DNA of 5,026 nt from positions 1 through 5,026 of the forward strand of contig VXXH01000521.1 of assembly GCA_009835515.1 (NCBI GenBank). Reading direction: 5' to 3'. The position numbers and the translations under genes were made by a program. The stretch comes from Candidatus Poribacteria bacterium. Lineage in GTDB: Bacteria > Poribacteria > WGA-4E > WGA-3G. Position 1 is the first letter of the stretch. Each line of letters opens with the position of its first letter. The notes below the pieces were generated by a model that did not search any database, was not told where the DNA came from, and saw only the letters and a list, made by a program, of their open reading frames with translations. This document shows positions 1 through 5,026 of this stretch, one piece after another.

Positions 1-122
1 AAACCTTCTCTTAACTTTGCGAAATTGTGGTCTAAATAAGCGTATGCACTACAGATTGCATGAATTCCTACGTTAGGTTACTTATACCATTTCTGAAAGT
101 AAATATCGCGTTGTTAACTTTT

Positions 123-179
123 TGGAAAACTGGGTCCACGGTGGCACACAGGCTAACAGCCTATGCTACAGGTTTTCCA
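123..179. repeat. Compact inverted-repeat element with nested hairpin
   Basis: The ends form a perfect 8-base inverted repeat, TGGAAAAC at 123-130 and GTTTTCCA at 172-179. Nested inside is a second palindrome, AGGCT (150-154) and AGCCT (158-162), with a 3-base loop. It extends to 146-166 through one A-T pair, one C-G pair and two positions that are mismatches as plus-strand RNA but G-U pairs as minus-strand RNA. The better fold on the minus strand suggests, without proving, that it acts as minus-strand RNA. No poly-T tail follows, so a classical terminator is unlikely. It could be a dispersed REP- or MITE-like element; copy number cannot be judged from one window. Confidence 0.5.
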
Positions 180-202
180 TTGAAGTGTATTCGATTAGAA
201 AC

Positions 203-221
203 GGTATTACATTACAATACC
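203..221 (-). other. Small hairpin, 8-bp stem in minus-strand RNA
   Basis: GGTATT (203-208) and AATACC (216-221) are perfect inverted repeats. In minus-strand RNA two further G-U pairs extend the stem to 8 bp, closed by a 3-base loop. It lies about 107 bases beyond the methylase stop codon. It could be a weak transcription end or an RNA 3'-end stabiliser, but the following minus-strand bases have only a short T triplet, so it is not called a terminator. Confidence 0.3.
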
Positions 222-285
222 AAGCAAATTTTCTCGTTTGGCAGAACACAAAGCGATTAATCTCTACTATTGATTTTACAATTTT

Positions 286-315
286 AGTATAACATAGTCC
301 TAACGAGAAACCCAA
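286..315 (-). promoter_or_regulatory. Possible extended -10 promoter reading leftwards
   Basis: On the minus strand the -10 box TATACT (286-291) matches five of six consensus bases and is preceded by the extended -10 element TGT. A weak -35, TTGGGT (310-315), lies 18 bases upstream and matches only the TTG. Transcription would start near 279 and run left through the hairpin and the inverted-repeat element, possibly as a leader RNA or towards a gene outside the window. No start codon with a ribosome site follows closely. In a 30% GC stretch such a match may be chance. Confidence 0.25.
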
Positions 316-327
316 TCTTTTACAAGG

Positions 328-3234
328 CTAAGTGGCATCTAATTTAACCTTTGACTTCTTCCCACCATGAATGCTCGGTTCTTGGCACAACATCTTCCGA
401 AGCAGCGCAAGTCCTTCATGGACATCAGGACGCTCCACCTCCGTGATGCCTAACACTTCCGATAACAACCGCCGATCCAATTCATGACGCACTGGGTCCT
501 CGTCCATCTGATTGAACGGTAGCATCTTTTGATCCTTCAGTTCATTGAAAATCCGTTCAGCATTCGTGAGTGCCTCATCGGAAAATTGACGGACGTTCAG
601 GGTGGACATTGAGTCCAAGGCCGCTTTTGAACTTCTCCCTCGACCTGCTTGCTGCTTCCCACAAATTAACCAATAGCATAATAGACCTAATGTAGAATTG
701 CTCCATAAGGCCCAAACGTAATCATAAATCCGTTTCTCTTTAAAAACGATGTTTGGCATTGAATCAACACCGATAGCCTCCTGCTCTGTAAAAGCCACTA
801 ACAAGGAATATGAATTGAATCTCAAATCTATATTGAAATGGACCCGACTATTGCGTTTGAGTATCTCCCGTGCCTTCACTTCCGCATGCGGACGAATGAA
901 CGCGTGAGCATCGGGCAATACAACCATTGACCGCTGCACATTGCTATTGAGATGCCACAAGCACGGATATTCAGCGGTATCAGGCCATCCGTCTTCAATG
1001 TCAAACGCGCCGCGCTTTCCCGGATCATGGATATCGCGATGATCCGCTCCAAATTGAGCAATATCTGAGAGAGGACAGATTGGTAAGTCAATAACGGCTT
1101 TCTGTCGAGGCAGTTGCAACCGTCCATTGGTGAGTTGGTATGCCGATTGAATCGTCGTTATGTTTCTAACGCGGGATATAGGCCATCCTACTGCCCCGGA
1201 GGTCAAGGGTGCAGAAATGACAAACCCGATAACATCATCCCCAACATGAATAGGATTGCCTCTGTTAATGCCATCTTCAAGTTGGCGAACATCGTTGCCC
1301 CCAAAAATAACTTTTGCGATTTCTTGAGCTTCCAGTTCACCATCAGGAGAACGTTGAAGGCATACAAAAGTCGCACGCCCAGTGTTCTTTGATTTTCCCT
1401 TCGTTGCAATAACGAGACACTCAGCCATGTTGGTATCCGCTGAGAATGCACAATTCTGAGTGAGAGCATCAGCAATCGTGATGACAAGAACATCGTGATA
1501 CTCCTCCGCCCACAATTTTCGGACGTTTTGCCAACTACTTCCCATAATCGCTGTGACAGGTAGCACAAATGCCATTCTACCGTTTCGCTTTAGCATTCTG
1601 TCTGCCAAATCGACAAAATCGGGACCCGCTCCAGGATTGTTGCCTCCGAACCGCCGTCCCTGTGCCCGGCGCGCTGCTTGCATTTCAGGTGCCTCTTTCT
1701 TATCAGCGAAAATGCTCTTAGGCAGGTTAGAGTTGCTATCCGCACCACTTCGTGTGTAGGGTGGATTTTGGATAACGATGTCAAATTCGCTATGTCTGAA
1801 TGCATCCCTAAGGTCAGTCGTTTCAGTCCCTTGTCCAGTAGCGGTTTCTGTTGTATCTAATGTCAATGGGAGCGTCCCTGATGGGTCACTGAGCAGGTTG
1901 AGGGCACCGATGGCGTAAAGTCCATCTGCACGCGGGGTGCCGTAAGGCATCGTGTGGATGCGCGTGCCACCGATGCGGACATCAGGATAGGTACTGGCAA
2001 TGATAGAAGCGGTCAAATGTGCAGCGTTCGGCAGAATGTCACACCCGACGAGATTTTTTTCCATCATGTACTGATGGATGGCTTCGCCTTTACCTCCCGT
2101 CTGCTCGTAGAGCATCAGCAGGCGTTGATAGACACCGTTGAGGAGTGAACCCGTACCGCAGGCGAAATCTGCGATTTTCAGTTTTTTTGGATCGCTCTTG
2201 AGTTCTGGTAAGGCAAGCGCACAGAGCAGTGCTGAGGATTCGGGACGGGTATAATTTGCCTTGAGAATTTTCCGATTGTCAATGAGTTTCTGGAACACGA
2301 TTCCAGCGAGTTCGTGTTCTTGGGCAAGTCCCATTCTCTCCAATTCGCGGGCGGTATCGCGTAGTACACTCAAAATCTCACCGACGAGTTTATCATCGGC
2401 AGCGAGTGTTTCGACGAGATTGTAGGCGACATTGAAAATCGGGGCATAGTTAACCTTTTGGATTTCTCGCCAGGCGCGGAGGACTTCGTCTGAATCGAGT
2501 TGCCCGTAATCAGCGGCGAGTTCACTGAGGGATGGGACGGCTTCCAAATCTGGCTTGCGCGCAAGGGAGCTTTGGAATACCAAGGCGTTGCTGATAATCA
2601 GCATTGCCATCTGCGTCGTCTGTTCCCCAGGTTCTTGGACAAGGAGTTCCCCAACTCTCTTACCGATATGTGGTCGGTGTTGAATTGCGCTATTGACGAT
2701 GACAGCAGCATTATGGATACCTTGTTCCAGCACTTCGGCAGCTCTCTCAATCTTGGTAATAGGGGTTGCACCAATGCGGATAGCGGTTGCAATGTCGGCG
2801 ATGCTGCCGTAGAGCCAGCCTGTTTTCGGAAATCTGTGTGGTTCCTCAACATTGAGGAGGGCATACGCGAAGTCTTTTGACGCTTCTAAATTCTCGCGGA
2901 TTTCGTCGCGTGGCATGTTGCGAAATCTGTATGGAAGGCGGATCGCTATTGCACTGGCAATTGTTTCACCTGTCGTCCGGAGGGTTTTGCCTAAGTAATA
3001 TTCGCGTGCTTGCTTTTCACCGGTTTCATTGGGACCGCGTTTGTTGTCGATTTTCACCTCGACTGCTATTGGATATCGTTCAACTGTACGGATGATGACA
3101 TCCGGTTTTCTCTGATTTTCGACGAGTGGTTTTGTTGTCTGTTCGTAGATGTTCCATGTCGCGCTCATTGGCATCAGGATTTCGACGAATAGGGTGGTGA
3201 TAGTATCTTCACTGTTGGTGTGTTGGCGGTTCAT
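328..3234 (-). CDS. Type IIG-like restriction-modification protein: PD-(D/E)XK nuclease fused to N6-adenine DNA methyltransferase
   Basis: A 968-residue single chain predicted both to cut and to methylate DNA. Residues 1-120 hold a likely PD-(D/E)XK nuclease site: P44-D45, then E59-V-K61 on the next predicted strand. Residues 130-320 look helical, a probable linker. The methyltransferase core follows: a motif X-like YTRPESSALL (328-337), SAM-binding motif I DFACGTGSLL (356-365), acidic D399 in the CDI of motif II, and catalytic NPPY at 490-493, typical of gamma-class N6-adenine enzymes. About 50 residues before NPPY are Thr/Gly-rich and probably form a loop. Residues 680-900 probably form the target-recognition domain, with a NSTLGLL stretch near 846 of the kind seen in Eco57I-like enzymes. 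The tail is lysine-rich. I chose the ATG at 3234 because AGGAG lies 5 bases upstream; a GTG at 3255 would add seven residues but overlaps the SDR stop. HsdM and BREX PglX normally lack the N-terminal nuclease. Recognition sequence and activity are unknown. Confidence 0.85.
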   Translation of the reverse strand: MNRQHTNSEDTITTLFVEILMPMSATWNIYEQTTKPLVENQRKPDVIIRTVERYPIAVEVKIDNKRGPNETGEKQAREYYLGKTLRTTGETIASAIAIRLPYRFRNMPRDEIRENLEASKDFAYALLNVEEPHRFPKTGWLYGSIADIATAIRIGATPITKIERAAEVLEQGIHNAAVIVNSAIQHRPHIGKRVGELLVQEPGEQTTQMAMLIISNALVFQSSLARKPDLEAVPSLSELAADYGQLDSDEVLRAWREIQKVNYAPIFNVAYNLVETLAADDKLVGEILSVLRDTARELERMGLAQEHELAGIVFQKLIDNRKILKANYTRPESSALLCALALPELKSDPKKLKIADFACGTGSLLNGVYQRLLMLYEQTGGKGEAIHQYMMEKNLVGCDILPNAAHLTASIIASTYPDVRIGGTRIHTMPYGTPRADGLYAIGALNLLSDPSGTLPLTLDTTETATGQGTETTDLRDAFRHSEFDIVIQNPPYTRSGADSNSNLPKSIFADKKEAPEMQAARRAQGRRFGGNNPGAGPDFVDLADRMLKRNGRMAFVLPVTAIMGSSWQNVRKLWAEEYHDVLVITIADALTQNCAFSADTNMAECLVIATKGKSKNTGRATFVCLQRSPDGELEAQEIAKVIFGGNDVRQLEDGINRGNPIHVGDDVIGFVISAPLTSGAVGWPISRVRNITTIQSAYQLTNGRLQLPRQKAVIDLPICPLSDIAQFGADHRDIHDPGKRGAFDIEDGWPDTAEYPCLWHLNSNVQRSMVVLPDAHAFIRPHAEVKAREILKRNSRVHFNIDLRFNSYSLLVAFTEQEAIGVDSMPNIVFKEKRIYDYVWALWSNSTLGLLCYWLICGKQQAGRGRSSKAALDSMSTLNVRQFSDEALTNAERIFNELKDQKMLPFNQMDEDPVRHELDRRLLSEVLGITEVERPDVHEGLALLRKMLCQEPSIHGGKKSKVKLDAT

Positions 3235-3239
3235 GCGTT

Positions 3240-3247
3240 CTCCTCTC
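3240..3247 (-). promoter_or_regulatory. Shine-Dalgarno site of the methylase gene
   Basis: On the minus strand the bases read GAGAGGAG and end 5 bases before the ATG at 3234. This is a near-ideal ribosome binding site, and it decides the start in favour of ATG 3234 over the in-frame GTG at 3255. It begins inside a second in-frame stop (TGA, 3246-3248) that directly follows the SDR stop TAG (3249-3251). Ribosomes finishing the SDR would therefore release right at this site, consistent with translational coupling. Confidence 0.75.
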
Positions 3248-3248
3248 A

Positions 3249-4079
3249 CTACCACATCACCGTGCCACCGGTGTTGATGTCCTGCCCAGTCATGTTGGCG
3301 GAATCATCTGAGGCGAGGAAGACTGCCAATGCTGCGGCATCTTCAGACACCGATCCCTTATCGCTATAGCCTTCATCCGCACACCATCTACCGGCAATAA
3401 CGCTCTTGGGGTTTGTCTGTTCGTAACGCTCGCGCAATGCATCTTCATCAAAGGGTTTGTTCATGTATTCCGCTCTGCCCCTTGCGAGTTCAAGACTTCT
3501 CTCCGTATGCCAACCGGGACAGATGGCGTTGACGGTGATATTGTAACGTCCGACATCGGCGGCGAGTGTGCGTGTGAAGCCGATGACTCCCATCTTTGAG
3601 GTCGCATAAGGTGCCCTGTGCGAAAGTGGCTGTTTGCCTGTCCCGGAACTGAAGTTGATGATTTTCCCGTATTTCTTACGGATCATTTCCGGCAGAACGG
3701 CTTTAGAACAGATGAAAAGTGAATCGAGATTGACCTCAAGTGTGCGCCGCCATTCTTCCAGACTCATATCCCAGACATCTTTCGTCGGTCCAGCGATGCC
3801 GACGACGTTGGCGAGTATATCAATAGTGCCGAATTTTTCGATGGTGGCAGCGACCATCTCATTGACGGGCACTTCTCGTGAGACATCGGTCTCAAAACAA
3901 AGGACATCTCTACCGGCGGCTCTAATCTCTGAACCGACTTTTGTCTCCAATTCCTGCACTGGGATAACATCACAAATAGAAACCGCTGCGCCTTCTTTTG
4001 CGAATCTTCGTGCGACTGCCTCAGCATGCCCTCTACCAGCACCCGTTACGATTGCGACTTTGCCTTCTAATCTTCCCAT
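3249..4079 (-). CDS. Short-chain dehydrogenase/reductase (SDR) family oxidoreductase
   Basis: A 276-residue classical SDR, a cytosolic NAD(P)-dependent oxidoreductase of unknown substrate. The Rossmann cofactor motif is T12-G13-A-G-R-G17-H18-A19, where the last glycine of the usual TGxxxGxG is alanine. D37 at the end of the second strand favours NAD(H) over NADP(H), and D65-V66 matches the adenine-ring contact. The usual NNAG motif reads N91-V-V-G94. The catalytic tetrad is intact: N117, S144/S145, Y158 and K162 in YATSK. P188-G189 follows, and the C-terminus has the GQDINTGG family signature. A long segment at about 190-245 probably forms the substrate lid. The start is the ATG at 4079, directly before the GRLEGKVAIVTG strand. 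A longer frame to 4154 only reads through the promoter. The methylase gene follows after 14 bases, so they probably share a transcript. Family assignment is firm; the substrate cannot be read from sequence. Confidence 0.92.
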   Translation of the reverse strand: MGRLEGKVAIVTGAGRGHAEAVARRFAKEGAAVSICDVIPVQELETKVGSEIRAAGRDVLCFETDVSREVPVNEMVAATIEKFGTIDILANVVGIAGPTKDVWDMSLEEWRRTLEVNLDSLFICSKAVLPEMIRKKYGKIINFSSGTGKQPLSHRAPYATSKMGVIGFTRTLAADVGRYNITVNAICPGWHTERSLELARGRAEYMNKPFDEDALRERYEQTNPKSVIAGRWCADEGYSDKGSVSEDAAALAVFLASDDSANMTGQDINTGGTVMW

Positions 4080-4092
4080 AAGAAATCTTGCG

Positions 4093-4098
4093 CTCCCT
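4093..4098 (-). promoter_or_regulatory. Probable Shine-Dalgarno site of the SDR gene
   Basis: The minus strand reads AGGGAG here, 13 bases before the ATG at 4079. The spacing is somewhat long, but this is the only purine-rich match in the roughly 40-base leader predicted from the upstream promoter. It supports ATG 4079 as the start. Confidence 0.5.
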
Positions 4099-4125
4099 AA
4101 ATAAAAATAGACGTAGTAGGTTAAC

Positions 4126-4154
4126 ATCATAGCAGGAGCAGTCATCACTGTCAA
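4126..4154 (-). promoter_or_regulatory. Strong sigma-70-type promoter of the SDR-methylase operon
   Basis: On the minus strand a perfect -35 box TTGACA (4149-4154) and a -10 box TATGAT (4126-4131, five of six consensus bases) are separated by the optimal 17 bases. The extended -10 bases TGC directly precede the -10. Transcription should start near 4119, giving a leader of about 40 bases before the SDR ATG. No promoter of similar quality was seen just before the methylase gene, so this one probably drives both. Confidence 0.75.
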
Positions 4155-4173
4155 TCAAAAGTAAGGAAGGATC

Positions 4174-4245
4174 GTCAGTAGTCAGTTATCAGCAGCCAGA
4201 AAAGACACCTCCTCCTACTGACAACCGACAACTGATAACTGACAG
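4174..4245. repeat. Inverted array of CTGAYAA-like heptamers between divergent promoters
   Basis: The right arm holds four contiguous plus-strand heptamers: CTGACAA (4218), CCGACAA (4225), CTGATAA (4232) and CTGACAG (4239). The left arm (4174-4192), read on the minus strand, is CTGATAA, CTGACTA, CTGAC. Thus GTCAGTTATCAG at 4181-4192 is a perfect 12-base inverted repeat of 4232-4243, and GTCAGTAG at 4174-4181 pairs with CTACTGAC at 4215-4222. The 22-25 base centre (from 4193) is A/C-rich and unrelated. Heptanucleotide tandem repeats of this kind are known as dispersed intergenic repeats, for example STRR sequences in cyanobacteria. Lying between two divergent -35 boxes, it could also be an operator. 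Confidence 0.65.
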
Positions 4246-4255
4246 CCATTCACCA

Positions 4256-4284
4256 TTGACAAATTTCGATGTATGCTATACACT
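4256..4284 (+). promoter_or_regulatory. Sigma-70-type promoter immediately upstream of coaE
   Basis: A perfect -35 box TTGACA lies at 4256-4261. Two overlapping -10 boxes are possible. TATACA (4277-4282) has a short 15-base spacer but is preceded by the extended -10 bases TGC. TACACT (4279-4284) has the ideal 17-base spacer and matches four of six consensus bases. Either would place transcription start at about 4289-4292, that is at or within a few bases of the coaE ATG. The core TGC followed by TAT resembles the SDR promoter that faces the other way. Confidence 0.6.
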
Positions 4285-4291
4285 CCATAAT

Positions 4292-4942
4292 ATGGAAACA
4301 GCAACAACAGACCGCGCACGCGGCATCATCGTCGGGATTACAGGCGGGATTGCATGCGGAAAGACGACTGTCTCGGAGCTGCTCTCAGAAAAGGGCGCGA
4401 TTCTGATCAATGCCGATGAAATCGGACACCAACTTCTCAAATCGGGCAGTCCGGTTATTGACGAACTGACCGATGCCTTTGGACAGGATATCCTTGATGC
4501 ATCAGGGGATGTGAGTCGGAAGAAACTGGGAGCAATCGTTTTTAAGGATAAATCCGCACGCGAACGATTGAACAGCATCTTACATCCACTGATTATCCAA
4601 CGTTCACGCACACAGGCACGTCAACGCGTTGAGGAAGATCCGACGTGCATTGTGCTGCTTGACGCGCCACTTCTCATCGAAGCGGGTGCTTATGATACGG
4701 TCGATCTGATTGTCGTTGTCACGGCATCACCGGCGACGCAGCTGCGACGCACATTGGAACGAAGTACCACACAAGGGAGACCGCTCACCGAAACTGAGGT
4801 CCAAGCGCGGATTGATGCACAGATGCCGGTCTCGGAGAAAGTCAAGTATGCGGATATTGTGATAGAGAATGAGGGGACGCTTGAAGATCTCCATAGGCAG
4901 GTGGATGAACTTTGGGAACGGCTTCAGAAACATGGGGCGTAA
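4292..4942 (+). CDS. coaE: Dephospho-CoA kinase
   Basis: A 216-residue cytosolic P-loop kinase catalysing the last step of coenzyme A synthesis: ATP phosphorylates the ribose 3'-hydroxyl of dephospho-CoA. The length is usual for CoaE. The Walker A loop is G18-G-I-A-C-G-K24-T-T26, followed by the acidic D42 of the NADEIG segment, the family motif HPLI (98-101), and APLLIEAG (125-132), which matches the CoaE PLLxEAG signature. The lid arginines are in LRRTLERS (151-158). A C-terminal Q177, then K-Y-A-D-I-V-I-E-N (185-193), matches the conserved K-x-A-D-x-x-I-x-N ending. The ATG at 4292 is chosen: it leaves a normal N-terminus, whereas the upstream in-frame TTG at 4256 is the -35 box of the promoter. 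No Shine-Dalgarno site precedes the ATG. The gene is divergent from the SDR and overlaps a probable downstream gene by 11 bases. Confidence 0.95.
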   Translation: METATTDRARGIIVGITGGIACGKTTVSELLSEKGAILINADEIGHQLLKSGSPVIDELTDAFGQDILDASGDVSRKKLGAIVFKDKSARERLNSILHPLIIQRSRTQARQRVEEDPTCIVLLDAPLLIEAGAYDTVDLIVVVTASPATQLRRTLERSTTQGRPLTETEVQARIDAQMPVSEKVKYADIVIENEGTLEDLHRQVDELWERLQKHGA

Positions 4943-5026
4943 GAGGTCGCGAGCGACAAGAAATCCGCAGAAACACCCAAGCAATACGCAGAAATACCCA
5001 AGCAAAAACACCCCAAGCAAAAACAC
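4932..5026 (+). CDS. Possible 5' end of a gene with a very basic, repetitive N-terminus (partial)
   Basis: An ATG at 4932 inside the coaE end opens a frame that stays open for 31 codons to the window edge, overlapping the coaE stop by 11 bases. It begins MGRKRSRATR and continues with Lys/Pro/Ser/Asn/Gln-rich units such as QKHPSN, QKYPSK and NTPSK. There are no acidic or strongly hydrophobic residues, so this would be a disordered basic tail that could bind nucleic acid. Overlapping starts of this type are common in operons, but the ribosome site is poor and the other two frames are also open here, so the coding frame is uncertain. In some Planctomycetes I recall rho following coaE, and Rho can carry a basic N-terminal extension. 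That identity is only a guess. Confidence 0.35.
   Translation, partial: MGRKRSRATRNPQKHPSNTQKYPSKNTPSKN
4966..5026 (+). repeat. Short imperfect direct repeats built on CCCAAGCAA
   Basis: The nonamer CCCAAGCAA recurs at 4976, 4997 and 5012, with spacings of 21 and 15 bases. The first two units share a longer match, CGCAGAAAYACCCAAGCAA, starting at 4966 and 4987. Both spacings are multiples of three, so any reading frame through the array stays in phase, as expected for a coding low-complexity repeat. The array may continue past the window edge. Confidence 0.7.

Larger units (their letters stand above)
1..327. other. AT-rich intergenic stretch downstream of the methylase gene
   Basis: No convincing gene is seen here. 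Counted GC is about 37% in 1-60 and about 31% over 181-300, well below the 57-60% of sampled coding blocks elsewhere in the window. The only reading frame of any length (60-260, plus, 66 codons) has no Shine-Dalgarno site and no recognisable motif, so I do not call it. The stretch contains an inverted-repeat element, a short hairpin and a minus-strand promoter-like site, listed separately. I found no hairpin followed by a clear T-run that would end the methylase transcript. Confidence 0.7.

Noticed and set aside
56..88. Plus-strand promoter TTGCAT with TATACC
   Set aside because: The spacer is 21 bases, too long, and no gene follows.
60..260. 66-codon plus-strand reading frame in the left intergenic region
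   Set aside because: It lies in AT-rich DNA, spans the inverted-repeat element and hairpin, has no ribosome site and no recognisable motif, so it is most likely chance.
1203..1568. Overlapping reading frames of 60-126 codons on both strands inside the methylase gene
   Set aside because: The methylase frame carries conserved motifs along its whole length; the others have none and are shadow frames.
328..3234. BREX PglX or type I HsdM identity for the methylase
   Set aside because: The N-terminal nuclease signature, the length and the absence of any partner gene in the window fit a type IIG-like enzyme better. Neighbours beyond the left edge are not visible, so this is not absolute.
3235..3255. 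GTG start for the methylase seven residues upstream
   Set aside because: These codons consist of the SDR stop region and the Shine-Dalgarno site of the ATG at 3234, so the ATG is the far better start.
4080..4154. 25-residue N-terminal extension of the SDR that looks like a hydrophobic signal or membrane segment
   Set aside because: It begins at the TTG of a perfect -35 box and reads through the -10 box and the ribosome site. SDR folds start right after the ATG at 4079, so the extension is promoter DNA and not protein.
4174..4243. Intrinsic terminator formed by the 12-base inverted repeat
   Set aside because: The loop is about 39 bases, there is no T-run on either side, and it sits between divergent promoters where no transcript needs to end.
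4256..4291. 12-residue extension of CoaE from a TTG start
   Set aside because: The TTG is part of TTGACA, and the stretch carries the -10 box. CoaE proteins do not need these residues.
4727..5026. Minus-strand frame with a hydrophobic, Leu/Phe/Cys-rich start
   Set aside because: It is antisense to the conserved CoaE C-terminus, and its hydrophobic start is simply the complement of the A/C-rich repeats.

Overview
The window is bacterial chromosomal DNA with two complete genes on the minus strand, one complete gene on the plus strand, and the start of a probable fourth gene running off the right edge. Nothing in it fixes the taxon. Hand-counted GC is about 57-60% in sampled 60-base blocks of the short-chain dehydrogenase, the kinase and the front half of the methylase gene. 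It falls to about 30-37% in the left intergenic stretch and in one patch of the methylase gene. The heptamer repeats and the gene styles recall uncultured lineages such as Ca. Poribacteria, but that is a hunch and not a result.

Layout from left to right. Positions 1-327 are AT-rich and carry no convincing gene. They hold a compact inverted-repeat element (123-179), a small hairpin (203-221) and a minus-strand promoter-like site (286-315). Positions 328-3234 (minus) encode a 968-residue single-chain restriction-modification protein. It has a PD-(D/E)XK nuclease signature, then a gamma-class N6-adenine methyltransferase core, then a probable DNA-recognition domain. Positions 3249-4079 (minus) encode a 276-residue short-chain dehydrogenase/reductase. 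Its stop lies 14 bases before the methylase ATG, and a strong AGGAG sits in that gap, so the two are probably co-transcribed from a very good promoter at 4126-4154.

Positions 4155-4255 hold oppositely oriented CTGAYAA-like heptamers, forming an inverted array between two divergent promoters. The second promoter (4256-4284, plus) lies almost on top of the coaE start codon (4292), so the coaE mRNA may be leaderless or nearly so. CoaE (4292-4942) is a complete dephospho-CoA kinase. An ATG at 4932 overlaps the end of coaE and opens a very basic, repetitive reading frame that continues past the window.

Functionally the window joins a housekeeping gene (CoA biosynthesis) on one side of a divergent promoter region to an unusual pair on the other side: a metabolic oxidoreductase gene followed by a restriction-modification gene. 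The defence gene is the accessory part. No separate specificity, restriction or BREX/DISARM-type partner gene is visible, which fits a self-contained type IIG-like enzyme. I see no clearly undescribed system. The points most worth a second look are the start-site and promoter architecture, the heptamer array, the left-end structured element and the SDR-methylase coupling.
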